In this document: in pieces, positions 1-7,900 of the stretch
How positions within the stretch are numbered: the first letter of the stretch is position 1
How the letters are laid out: each line of letters opens with the position of its first letter
Assembly (NCBI GenBank): GCA_964591245.1
Contig: CAZPZZ010000005.1
Coordinates: 3,903-67,902 of the forward strand
Length of the DNA: 64,000 bases
Direction of reading: 5' to 3'
DNA from: CAZPZZ01 sp964591245
Lineage (GTDB): Bacteria > Acidobacteriota > Vicinamibacteria > Vicinamibacterales > UBA8438
The notes under the pieces: generated by a model
The model's input: only the letters and a program-made list of their open reading frames with translations
The model's database searches: none
Told to the model about the DNA's origin: nothing
Program-made: the position numbers and the translations under genes

Positions 1-793
1 GATGCGGCACATTACCGAGACCATGGATGTAGTTGTAGAAATTACGGCGCAGGTCGATCTTGAATTCGTATTCTCCGTCGAGCGGGAAGTAGTGACGCAC
101 GGAGAGACCGCCGCGTGATCCAAAGGGGAGGTCTTCGCTCGTGCGGTCGTCCTGGTTCTCCTGTTGTGGCACCGAATAGGTATGGGTCCGAGCCGATGCC
201 GTGGGATCTCCGATTGCGAGCTGACTGATACGCCGCGCCGCGGTCAGATAGCGCTCCATGAGCGTGGTCGAGACCGACAACACCTCGGCGTTGTTATCGA
301 AGCCTTCCGCGTCCGCGTCGTCCGGCGGCAAGAGTGCCTCGACGTCTAGCTCAAGACCAATGAGGTCGCGCACGGCGTTCCCGTACTCAAGCCGGTTGAG
401 TCGATGTGCGGTCATTGGACGCCCGCGGGGAGTACTGGTGGCTGCCGCGCGGTCCAGTTCCGTCTCCAGCCAGGTGATCCAGCTCGCGCGAGCCGTGGCG
501 TCGGGTCGTCGCGCCGAGGCGGGTGGCATCATCCCGGTCCGCACGCGGCGCACCACCTCTTCCCACAACTCAGCGTGGGCGCCAACATCGCTCAGGTCGA
601 GGCCCTGTAGCGACATGGGAACTGCTCCGCGTTCGTATCCTCGGTCGCTATGGCAGGTAACGCAGTATTGAGTGACAAAGGCGTGTGGCGAGGGGGCGCC
701 AGACACTGCTTGGGCCTGGCCCATCTGAGGTGAAAGGCCGCCAAGTAAAGCCGCGATCCCCACTCTACTCGCCACCTTGAAGAAGCACGGCAT
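1..793 (-). CDS. DUF1592-type exported c-type haem protein, N-terminal part (cut by window edge)
   Basis: Read on the minus strand from an ATG at 793, an uninterrupted 264-codon frame leaves the window at base 1, so only about the first third of the gene is here. It has a signal peptide (to about residue 29), one haem-binding CVTCH (residues 44-48), the conserved RTGMMPP segment and a DUF1587-like LNRLEYGNAVRDL block. It is collinear with the complete gene at 3968-6358 and is clearly its paralogue. A GGAGGG ribosome-binding site lies about 9 bases before this ATG; another in-frame ATG at 799 sits too close to it. The family occurs in Acidobacteriota and Planctomycetes as exported haem proteins without an assigned reaction. 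A DUF1552 partner would be expected beyond the left edge. Confidence 0.88.
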   Translation of the reverse strand, partial: MPCFFKVASRVGIAALLGGLSPQMGQAQAVSGAPSPHAFVTQYCVTCHSDRGYERGAVPMSLQGLDLSDVGAHAELWEEVVRRVRTGMMPPASARRPDATARASWITWLETELDRAAATSTPRGRPMTAHRLNRLEYGNAVRDLIGLELDVEALLPPDDADAEGFDNNAEVLSVSTTLMERYLTAARRISQLAIGDPTASARTHTYSVPQQENQDDRTSEDLPFGSRGGLSVRHYFPLDGEYEFKIDLRRNFYNYIHGLGNVPH

Positions 794-799
794 GGTCAT

Positions 800-1305
800 C
801 ACCCTCCCATCAGCCAGAGGAACTAAACGAGGCGCAGCGCGAGAAGCCCGTCGGCGATAGAAACCTGACCTACTACTGCATTATCTAATATTACAGATTT
901 TCAAATTCTACTCGGCCACGCTAGTCGCGTCAACGTGATGAATTTCCCGGAAAATCGAAAATTTTCCCAAAACCCACACTGGTCTTCGGGGCGGGCGCTG
1001 ATTATTGGTCCGGCGGGGCTGACACTCGTGAGCAGCGAGACGACGTTAGGCTTGTTTCCGGGCGACTGGGAGGCCAGTCGACTTGCGGCAACTGCGTGTC
1101 GTCGAGTGCGATGGTGCCGATCCAGGAGTGTCAGCGTTAGCACGTGCGACAGCGCGAATGTTTGAGGCCACGGGGCGCTCCTCTTCTGATTGCTGGCGAT
1201 ATACCGGGTCCCCGGAACTCGACCGGCGAGGAAGACCGCCGTGTGGCGGTGTTCCCAGTGCCGGTGATGCTGGCACTCGCTCTCGATTTTCGTTGGAGCT
1301 TGTCG
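800..1305. other. gene-free stretch, 506 bases
   Basis: This lies between the start of the DUF1592 gene and the end of madM, both on minus. The open frames here overlap each other on both strands and resemble no family. The only structure I see is a 6-bp hairpin at 1235-1250 (ACCGCC, four-base loop GTGT, GGCGGT), which could help end madLM transcription. The promoter of the DUF1592 gene must lie in the AT-richer part, about 860-970, but no clear -35/-10 pair stands out. Confidence 0.5.
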
Positions 1306-2070
1306 CTACAAGACCATTCGAACAAGGAAGAAGAGGATCGATGGAGCCAGTAGGCAGCCGACCCCTGTGTAGAACGTTGCCGTCATGGCGCCATACGGCA
1401 CCAGCTTTGCGTCGGTGGCCGCTAATCCGCCGGCGACGCCACTGGTGGTGCCCATGAGGCCCCCGTAGATCAGCGCAGCGTGCGGAGTGTTGAGGCCGAT
1501 GCGTGGCGCGACGAACGGTGTTCCGATCATGACGAGCACCGATTTTGTGAGTCCGGCAGCGACACTCAGGGCGATAACGTCGCTGCTCGCTCCCAGAGCG
1601 GTGCCAGTCACTGGGCCGACGATATAGGTCGCCGCGCCCGCGCCGATGGTGGTGATGGCGATGGGGTCCGTGTAGCCGAAGGCCATGGCGACGATGCCGC
1701 CGATCGCAAAGGAGAGGATGACCCCGACGACGATCGAAATGGCACCCACGGTGCCGGCGCGTTTCAGGGCGCTGACGTCGGCGCCGAATGCGGTGGCGAC
1801 GATGGCAAAATCACGAAACATCGCACCACCCATGAGCCCGATCCCGCTGAGCAGCGGAACATCGGAGAGCCCTCGACTTCCACCGGCTGTCACGCCACCG
1901 ATCCACGCCAGGACGAGACCGAGCGCGATTGCGATGGCGGAACCATGCACGTGTCCGCGGGTTAGCTTGTCGGAGATCACGTACGAAAACCACACGAGTG
2001 CGCCGACCAGCGTGAACGCGGTGATTAGTTCGTTGGCGGCCAGCACGCGTTGTAGCGATTCAAGAATCAT
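1306..2070 (-). CDS. madM: malonate transporter subunit MadM
   Basis: The 254-residue polytopic membrane protein matches the MadM family in sequence and length: an opening like MILESLQRVLAANELITAF, then LTRGHVHGSAIAIALGLVLA, GGSRGLSDVPLLSGIGLMGG and AMFRDFAIVATAFGAD. MadM and MadL together form a Na+-dependent malonate uptake system in the inner membrane. The ATG at 2070 is chosen because the longer frame to 2319 only adds arginine-rich sequence that lies over madL and has no family resemblance. The start overlaps the last 11 bases of madL, so translation is probably coupled. No malonate decarboxylase or malonyl-CoA synthetase gene is in the window, so the fate of the malonate is not shown here. 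Confidence 0.9.
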   Translation of the reverse strand: MILESLQRVLAANELITAFTLVGALVWFSYVISDKLTRGHVHGSAIAIALGLVLAWIGGVTAGGSRGLSDVPLLSGIGLMGGAMFRDFAIVATAFGADVSALKRAGTVGAISIVVGVILSFAIGGIVAMAFGYTDPIAITTIGAGAATYIVGPVTGTALGASSDVIALSVAAGLTKSVLVMIGTPFVAPRIGLNTPHAALIYGGLMGTTSGVAGGLAATDAKLVPYGAMTATFYTGVGCLLAPSILFFLVRMVL

Positions 2071-2431
2071 CTGGTCCACCTTGTCCGATGCGCGCGAGCA
2101 GTGGGAGCATGGCGAAGCTGGCCGCGACCGCTGCCACGCCGGCGATGATCGCCATCCATCCGCCGGAGAGGGCGGAAACAACGTCCTGTCTCGCCGCCAT
2201 CGCGACCACGATGGGGATGTACATGGCACTCCAGAAGTTAAGGCCTTTCTCGGTGACGGGGCCGAGTGCGAGGCCGCGAGAACCAAGGTTCGACAGGATA
2301 AGTAGCAGAAGCATGGCAATGCCCACGCCGCCGACGTTGGCTTGCACTCCCAGGATTTCTCCCAGAACGTCGCCGACCCACACGCCGATCAGCATGCAGA
2401 ATGACAGCAGTGCGACACCGTAGATAACCAC
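2060..2431 (-). CDS. madL: malonate transporter subunit MadL
   Basis: The 123-residue protein has about four membrane segments and fits MadL in length and sequence: VIYGVALLSFCMLIGVWVGD, then GVQANVGGVGIAMLLLLIL and TEKGLNFWSAMYIPIVVAMA. It is the smaller obligate partner of MadM in malonate uptake. I place the start at GTG 2431, because MadL proteins begin at this VVIYG segment and a GGGAGA ribosome-binding site lies about 6 bases upstream. The longer frame from 2506 adds a charged, non-conserved leader. Its stop overlaps the madM start. The gene diverges from the MatC-like carrier at 2555. Confidence 0.9.
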   Translation of the reverse strand: MVIYGVALLSFCMLIGVWVGDVLGEILGVQANVGGVGIAMLLLLILSNLGSRGLALGPVTEKGLNFWSAMYIPIVVAMAARQDVVSALSGGWMAIIAGVAAVAASFAMLPLLARIGQGGPDDS

Positions 2432-2540
2432 GTGTGTTCTCCCTTCGGCCCGCCAGTGGGCCCGTTGGACCGATGTACGATAGCCGTCACGGGGGCCCTT
2501 TTTCAATTCGCGATAGAGCCACTATCCGTGAAGGCCCCGT

Positions 2541-2546
2541 TATACT
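2541..2546 (+). promoter_or_regulatory. candidate -10 box (TATACT) for the MatC-like gene
   Basis: TATACT lies 8 bases before the ATG at 2555, and no ribosome-binding site precedes that ATG. Initiation about 7 bases past the -10 box would give an almost leaderless message. No convincing -35 box is visible, so this is tentative. The 2432-2554 interval must also hold the madLM promoter on the other strand. Confidence 0.35.
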
Positions 2547-2554
2547 GCTCGCCC

Positions 2555-3832
2555 ATGGATCCCGCTACCCTCTCTCTTGGCGCGTTGCTGGTCGCCATTC
2601 TCGTCAGCTGCACTGTTCGGCTCCACGTTGGTTTCCTGGCCATTGCTCTCGCGTGGATCGTAGGCGTGTACATCGGCGATATGAGCGCGCGGGACGTGAT
2701 GAGTGGTTTTCCCTCGCGCCTTTTTCTGACGTTGGCGGGGGTGACCCTACTCTTCTCGCAGGCACAGGCCAACGGCACCCTCGACCTGTTGGCGCACAAG
2801 GCCGTCAACCTGTGTAGAGGTAACGTCGGCGTCATGCCGGTGATGTTCTTCGTGCTCTCGTTGTCGCTCTCGTCGATCGGGCCCGGCAGTATTGCCGCCA
2901 CCGCATTGATGGCGCCAATGGGCATGGCGGTTGCGGGGCAGGTCGGCATTCCGGCGTTTCTGATGGCGATCATGATTGGAAACGGGGCCAACGCGGGTGC
3001 ACTCTCTCCGATTGCGACCGCCGGCATCATCGTGAATGGGGTGATGGATGATATCGGCTTGGGGGGATACGCATTCCTGACCTACGTGAGCAACCTGATT
3101 GCGCATACAGTGGTGGTGTTGAGTGCGTATTTCTTGCTTGGTGGCTGGCGGCTATTGCGTCGACGTCACGAGGGCGAGTTGGTGGTGTCAACCGAGGACC
3201 GTGGTGCGTCGATCCCCGGTGCGCTCGAGCGAAAACACTGGTTGACCATAGGCGTTATCGGGACACTCCTCGCCGGCGTCATCTTCTTCAATATCGATGT
3301 TGGTCTCGGTGCATTTGCCTGTGCCATCGTGTTGTCGCTCCTGAAGGCGGGCGATGAGTCAGAAGCCATCAATTTGATGCCGTGGCGCGTCATCATGATG
3401 GTGTGTGGCATGACCGTGTTGATCTCCGTCCTCGACGCGACAGGGGGACTTGCGCTGTTCACACAGCTCCTTGCCGATATCTCCACACCCACGAGCGTGA
3501 CTGCCATCATGGCATTCACTACGGGCTTCATCTCGATCTACAGCAGCACGTCCGGGGTTGTCCTGCCAGCATTTCTGCCGACCGTGCCGGACCTTGCGCA
3601 ACAGCTCGGCGGGGTTGAGCCATTTGCGATTGCTGCGTCCATGAACATTGGTGCACACCTTGTTGATGTTTCGGCGCTCTCGACTCTGGGGGCCCTCTGT
3701 ATGGCGGCAGCACCCAAGCACGAGGATAGTCGCCGATTGTTCAATCGCCTGATGATTTGGGGACTTTCCATGACGCTGGTTGGTGCTGGCACCTGCTGGG
3801 TGTTGTTCACCGTGCTCGAAGTTGGGATATAG
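2555..3832 (+). CDS. MatC-like dicarboxylate/malonate carrier
   Basis: The 425-residue membrane protein has about twelve hydrophobic segments and resembles the MatC (malonate/dicarboxylate carrier) group of the ion-transporter superfamily. Visible matches include the N-terminal RLHVGFLAIALAWIVGVYIG, the half-repeat IGNGANAGALSPIATAGIIV, and in the second half SIYSSTSGVVLPAFLPTVPD and NIGAHLVDVSALSTLGALC. The paired serine/threonine-rich re-entrant loops are typical of such carriers. It starts at ATG 2555; the longer frame from 2432 runs through the shared intergenic region. Its divergence from madLM suggests two unrelated uptake routes for the same or similar diacids. The substrate is inferred from family and context only. 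Confidence 0.82.
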   Translation: MDPATLSLGALLVAILVSCTVRLHVGFLAIALAWIVGVYIGDMSARDVMSGFPSRLFLTLAGVTLLFSQAQANGTLDLLAHKAVNLCRGNVGVMPVMFFVLSLSLSSIGPGSIAATALMAPMGMAVAGQVGIPAFLMAIMIGNGANAGALSPIATAGIIVNGVMDDIGLGGYAFLTYVSNLIAHTVVVLSAYFLLGGWRLLRRRHEGELVVSTEDRGASIPGALERKHWLTIGVIGTLLAGVIFFNIDVGLGAFACAIVLSLLKAGDESEAINLMPWRVIMMVCGMTVLISVLDATGGLALFTQLLADISTPTSVTAIMAFTTGFISIYSSTSGVVLPAFLPTVPDLAQQLGGVEPFAIAASMNIGAHLVDVSALSTLGALCMAAAPKHEDSRRLFNRLMIWGLSMTLVGAGTCWVLFTVLEVGI

Positions 3833-3893
3833 CGGTCGCTGGAGTTACCAGGCCAAATCATTAACGAACAGCTGTTTACGGTAGCCTGAAAGC

Positions 3894-3922
3894 TTGACGG
3901 AAACGCCATTTCGCACTAGAGT
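3894..3922 (+). promoter_or_regulatory. sigma-70-type promoter for the DUF1592-DUF1552 run
   Basis: TTGACG (3894-3899) and TAGAGT (3917-3922) are separated by 17 bases, five and four matches to consensus. The predicted transcript starts near 3929, about 39 bases before the ATG at 3968. It is the only pair with good spacing in the interval after the MatC-like gene. Confidence 0.6.
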
Positions 3923-3967
3923 GCATTCGTTCACGAATAGGGACTTTTATTTGAGGCACGTGTCGCA

Positions 3968-6358
3968 ATGCCGAACTTGAGACACCGGTTGAACCGTGCG
4001 GTCTTGCCAATCACCACATCTGCGATGGGTGCGGCAATTCTTTTCGTTTTTAGCACTCCAGTTACTTCCTCGGCCCAGGCGTCTGGACAGGACGCGCGTG
4101 CGCTTCTCGACCGGTACTGTGTCACCTGCCATAGCGATCGGCTAGAGACTGCCGGGCTCTCGCTAGAGCAGATCGACGTGAGCCATGTGGGGGAAGGCGC
4201 GGAGGTATGGGAGAAGGTGGTGCGGAAGCTTCGCACCGGCACCATGCCACCGCCGACGAGGCCGCAGCCGTCCGCCGAGGATCGTACGGGGCTGGTGTCC
4301 TGGCTTGAAACGTCGCTCGACCAGACCGCGAGCGCGGCGCCCAATCCCGGTCGTACAGAAACGCTGCGCCGCCTGAACCGGACGGAGTATCAGAATGCCA
4401 TTCGCGATCTGCTGGCGCTGGATGTCGATGCTCAGGCGCTGTTGCCTCCGGATGAGAGTGGGTATGGCTTCGACAATGTCAATGTCGGGGATCTGTCTCC
4501 GGCATTGCTAGACCGATATATTTCTGCAGCTCAGAAAATCAGTCGGTTGTCCGTGGGAACCACCCAGAGCACTGTGCAGAGTGAAGTGATTCGGGTTCCT
4601 CCCGATACGACGCAGGAGGAGCATGTCATTGGCCTGCCGTTGGGTACGCGGGGCGGGCTTACCGTACCGTACACATTTTCCCAGGACGGGGAGTACGAGA
4701 TCCGACTTCATCTGGTGCGCCACCGTGCCCAGCTCGTCGGTTTACGCGACGGTGCCGAGCATATGGCACAAATACTTCTCGATAAGATGCCGGTGGCCGA
4801 TTTTACGGTGCAACGGATTGAAGGAGAGGACCCCACCGACAATCATCTGTTTGCCCGGGTAGCGGTGACCGCTGGTCCCCACGAAGTGGGCGCGACGTTT
4901 CTGAAGAATGCGTCGTCACTTATTGAGAGCGAGCGCCAACCCTTGCTGGCGCATTTCAATCAGACGCGTCATCCGCGACTGACACCGGCTATTTTCCAGC
5001 TGACGATTACGGGACCTTACGAGCCGCAAGGCGCGGACAACACGCCGAGCCGGCGTCGGCTCTTCGTATGCCATCCAGAGCGCGATGGAGGGACTCCCAG
5101 CATGGAGGCCGAGACCACCTGCGCGACTGAGATTCTGTCGAACCTCATGCGCCGGGCGTACCGCCGTCCGGTGACGGATGCGGATCTGGTTCGTCCGATG
5201 GCGTTCTATGAGGAGGCCCGGGCGGAGGCTGGTTTTGAAGCGGGTATTGGTCGCGCGTTGACCGCCGTGTTGATCAATCCAGCGTTCCTCTTCCGGGTCG
5301 AAAGTGATCCGGAAGGCCTTGCTCCAGGTTCACCCTATCGGATCAGCGATCTGGAGCTGGCGTCTCGGTTGTCATTCTTTCTCTGGAGCAGTATCCCTGA
5401 CGACGAGCTGCTTGACGTCGCCGTTCGTGGCGAACTGAGCCAGCCGGGGGAGCTCGAGCGGCAGGCGCGACGCATGCTCGCCGATTCGAGGTCAGTCAAT
5501 TTGGCCAGTAACTTTGCGGGGCAATGGTTACTGCTACGTAATCTTTCTGCGTTTGAGCCAAATCCTCGTGTTTATCCTGATTTCGACGACAATCTTCGCC
5601 AGGCTTTCCGGCAGGAGACGGAACTCTTCTTCCAAAGCGTGCTCCGCGAAGACCGAAGTGTGCTTGAACTGCTGGACGCCGATTACACGTTTTTGAATGA
5701 GCGGCTTGCCAAGCATTACGGGATTCCTGGCATCTACGGCAGCCGATTCCGGCGCGTGGCGCTTGGAGAGGACAGCCAGCGAGGTGGCCTGCTCCGTCAT
5801 GGGAGCGTCTTGTCTGTGACATCCTATGCGACGCGGACCTCACCGGTTATTCGTGGAAAGTGGGTACTTGACAATATCTACGGAGCCCCTCCCCCGCCGC
5901 CTCCGGCCAACGTGCCCGTGTTGGAGGAAACCACGGTTGCGGCGAATCTTCCGATGCGTGAGCGGCTGAGTCAGCATCGCAGCAATCCGGCCTGTGCAAG
6001 CTGCCACAATGTTATTGACCCGGTGGGTTTTGCGCTGGAGAACTATGATGCCGTGGGGCGATGGCGGGATCATGGTGGCGATATCGGTCGGATGGATACG
6101 TCTGGTGGGCTTCCGGGAGTCGGTGTGTTCAACGGAATCAGCGGGTTGGAGGCTGGGTTGTTGAGTCGCCCAGAGCAGTTTGCCGGTCGAGTGACCGAAA
6201 AGTTGTTGACGTTCGCCCTTGGACGGGGCACCGATTACTATGACGCACCAGCCGTACGCTCGGTGTTGCGTAAGGCCGCGCCAGACGGCTACCGCTTTTC
6301 GTCGCTTATTATTGAAATCGTTAAAAGCGTTCCGTTTCAGATGAGGAACTCCATATGA
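3968..6358 (+). CDS. DUF1592-family exported di-haem protein
   Basis: The 796-residue protein shows the domain order of this family: signal peptide (about 1-37), cytochrome-c-like DRYCVTCH near residue 48, DUF1587-like LNRTEYQNAIRDLL, DUF1595-like LMRRAYRRPVTDADL, DUF1592 with LASRLSFFLWSSIPDDELL, DUF1588 with SYATRTSPVIRGKWVLDNI and a proline run, a second haem motif CASCH, and DUF1585 with FALGRGTDYYDAP. Two CxxCH sites mean it probably binds two c-type haems outside the inner membrane. No reaction is established for the family. Its last four bases overlap the DUF1552 gene (ATGA), the standard partner. A GAGG lies 12 bases before the start. Confidence 0.93.
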   Translation: MPNLRHRLNRAVLPITTSAMGAAILFVFSTPVTSSAQASGQDARALLDRYCVTCHSDRLETAGLSLEQIDVSHVGEGAEVWEKVVRKLRTGTMPPPTRPQPSAEDRTGLVSWLETSLDQTASAAPNPGRTETLRRLNRTEYQNAIRDLLALDVDAQALLPPDESGYGFDNVNVGDLSPALLDRYISAAQKISRLSVGTTQSTVQSEVIRVPPDTTQEEHVIGLPLGTRGGLTVPYTFSQDGEYEIRLHLVRHRAQLVGLRDGAEHMAQILLDKMPVADFTVQRIEGEDPTDNHLFARVAVTAGPHEVGATFLKNASSLIESERQPLLAHFNQTRHPRLTPAIFQLTITGPYEPQGADNTPSRRRLFVCHPERDGGTPSMEAETTCATEILSNLMRRAYRRPVTDADLVRPMAFYEEARAEAGFEAGIGRALTAVLINPAFLFRVESDPEGLAPGSPYRISDLELASRLSFFLWSSIPDDELLDVAVRGELSQPGELERQARRMLADSRSVNLASNFAGQWLLLRNLSAFEPNPRVYPDFDDNLRQAFRQETELFFQSVLREDRSVLELLDADYTFLNERLAKHYGIPGIYGSRFRRVALGEDSQRGGLLRHGSVLSVTSYATRTSPVIRGKWVLDNIYGAPPPPPPANVPVLEETTVAANLPMRERLSQHRSNPACASCHNVIDPVGFALENYDAVGRWRDHGGDIGRMDTSGGLPGVGVFNGISGLEAGLLSRPEQFAGRVTEKLLTFALGRGTDYYDAPAVRSVLRKAAPDGYRFSSLIIEIVKSVPFQMRNSI

Positions 6359-7698
6359 TCATCACAAAGAAGGCACTGTCACGGCGAACGTTTCTGAAAG
6401 GCGCACAGGCCACTCTGGCCCTGCCGTTGCTCGATGCGATGGTTCCAGCTGCGACGGCCTTGGCCATGACGCCGGCCAAGGCGGTGCGCCGGCTCGGCTT
6501 CGTGTTCGTGCCGATGGGTTGTGATCACGCTCGGTGGACCCCGAAGGAGAGAGGGGCGCTCGGTCAGTTGACGCCCATTCTCAGCCCACTTGAGCCGGTC
6601 AAGGATCAGCTCACGGTCGTGACCAACATGGAGCTACAGAACTCCTACCCGGGAACGCACGACACCTCGAATTCAGGGTTCTTGAGCGCTGCGTATGCGA
6701 AACATACGGAGGGTTCCGACTATTTTCTCGGGACCACGTGTGACCAGGTCGCCGCCAAGCAGATGAGCCAGGACACGCAGTTGCCCTCGCTCGAACTGGC
6801 GATGGACCTGAATCCGTTGGCCGGCGTCTGTAACAACGGCTATGCCTGCGTGTATCAAAACTGTTTGTCATGGTCTTCTCCGACCACACCGTTGCCGGCT
6901 GAAGCTCACCCGCGTGTCGTGTTTGAGCGTTTGTTCGGGGAGGGAGGAACGCCGGCAGAGCGGCGGAAGGCTCTCAAGGCCCGCGCGAGCTTGCTTGATT
7001 CCTTTAGCCACGACATTGCAAAGCTCAAGGGTGCGGTGAGCCCGGAAGATCGCACTCGGGTCGACCAGTATCTTGACAGTATCCGAGAGGTCGAGCGGCA
7101 GATTCAGCGGGCGGAGGCTGGCGCTGAAGAGAACCCGCTCCCTGATTTGGACCGACCCGTCGGAGTGCCGGTTGCATTTGCTGACCATGCCCGGCTCATG
7201 TTCGACCTGCAGTTGCTTGCATTCCAGGGAGACATCACGCGGGTGGTGACCTTCCAGCTCACTCGCGAACTGAGTAATCGGACGTACCCGGAAATCGGGG
7301 TGCCCGATCCGCATCACCCGACAAGTCACCACGGCAATGACCCGGAAAAACTAGCGAAGATCGCGAAAATCAACACATTCCACGTGTCGCTGTATGCCGA
7401 ATTCCTGCAGAAGCTCCAGGCCACGCCAGAGGGTGATGGCACGCTACTGGACAACACGGTGTACTTGTATGGCAGCGGGATGGGTAATCCGAGTCTGCAC
7501 GATCATGTGAATCTGCCGATCATGGTTGCTGGCGGTGCTGCGACGGGCATGAGAGGTGGACGACATATCAAGTACGAGAACGGTACGTCTCTTGGTAATC
7601 TGCATCTGACACTCCTCGACCGAGTCGGGGTCAAATTGGATGCCTTTGGCGATAGCAACGGCACGGTCGAGACGTTGTTCGACCGAGTTGACGTATAG
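6355..7698 (+). CDS. DUF1552 protein, Tat-exported
   Basis: The 447-residue protein begins with a twin-arginine signal, SRRTFLKG at residues 9-16, so it should be exported folded. The rest follows the DUF1552 pattern, with RRLGFVFVPMGCDHARWTPK near the N-terminus, FLSAAYAKHTEGSDYFLGTT and, near the C-terminus, DNTVYLYGSGMGNPSLHDH and LPIMVAGGA. The family is almost always encoded directly after a DUF1592 haem protein, and both are of unknown activity; a cofactor-bearing partner in an exported redox pair is a reasonable inference. The ATGA overlap with the upstream gene and a GAGGAA site 8 bases before the start point to one operon. Confidence 0.92.
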   Translation: MIITKKALSRRTFLKGAQATLALPLLDAMVPAATALAMTPAKAVRRLGFVFVPMGCDHARWTPKERGALGQLTPILSPLEPVKDQLTVVTNMELQNSYPGTHDTSNSGFLSAAYAKHTEGSDYFLGTTCDQVAAKQMSQDTQLPSLELAMDLNPLAGVCNNGYACVYQNCLSWSSPTTPLPAEAHPRVVFERLFGEGGTPAERRKALKARASLLDSFSHDIAKLKGAVSPEDRTRVDQYLDSIREVERQIQRAEAGAEENPLPDLDRPVGVPVAFADHARLMFDLQLLAFQGDITRVVTFQLTRELSNRTYPEIGVPDPHHPTSHHGNDPEKLAKIAKINTFHVSLYAEFLQKLQATPEGDGTLLDNTVYLYGSGMGNPSLHDHVNLPIMVAGGAATGMRGGRHIKYENGTSLGNLHLTLLDRVGVKLDAFGDSNGTVETLFDRVDV

Positions 7699-7737
7699 GC
7701 AGCTTTTTTGTTTGAGCCACGGTAGGGCGTTGTTTTA

Positions 7738-7776
7738 ATTGCCGGTCGCGTTGCACTCCACGGCGCGACCGGCAAT
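7738..7776. terminator. 13-bp inverted repeat after the DUF1552 gene
   Basis: Arms 7738-7750 and 7764-7776 (ATTGCCGGTCGCG and its exact complement) enclose a 13-base loop. No U-run follows on either strand, so it is not a classical intrinsic terminator. It may attenuate read-through from the DUF1592-DUF1552 pair into the ankyrin gene, or stabilise the upstream transcript end. Confidence 0.5.
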
Positions 7777-7900
7777 CCTCGTACGCGCATGTAGTGAAAT
7801 AAGGACGGATGGGTATTCAAGTTTCGGGGAGTTGTGGTCTGGGGCACGGGGAGAGCCGCAGATACACTCCGCGGACTACACCCCAGCGAAGAGGATGATC

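Noticed and set aside
1685..2305. 206-codon plus-strand frame over madM and madL
   Set aside because: Antisense to two recognised transporter genes and of biased composition.
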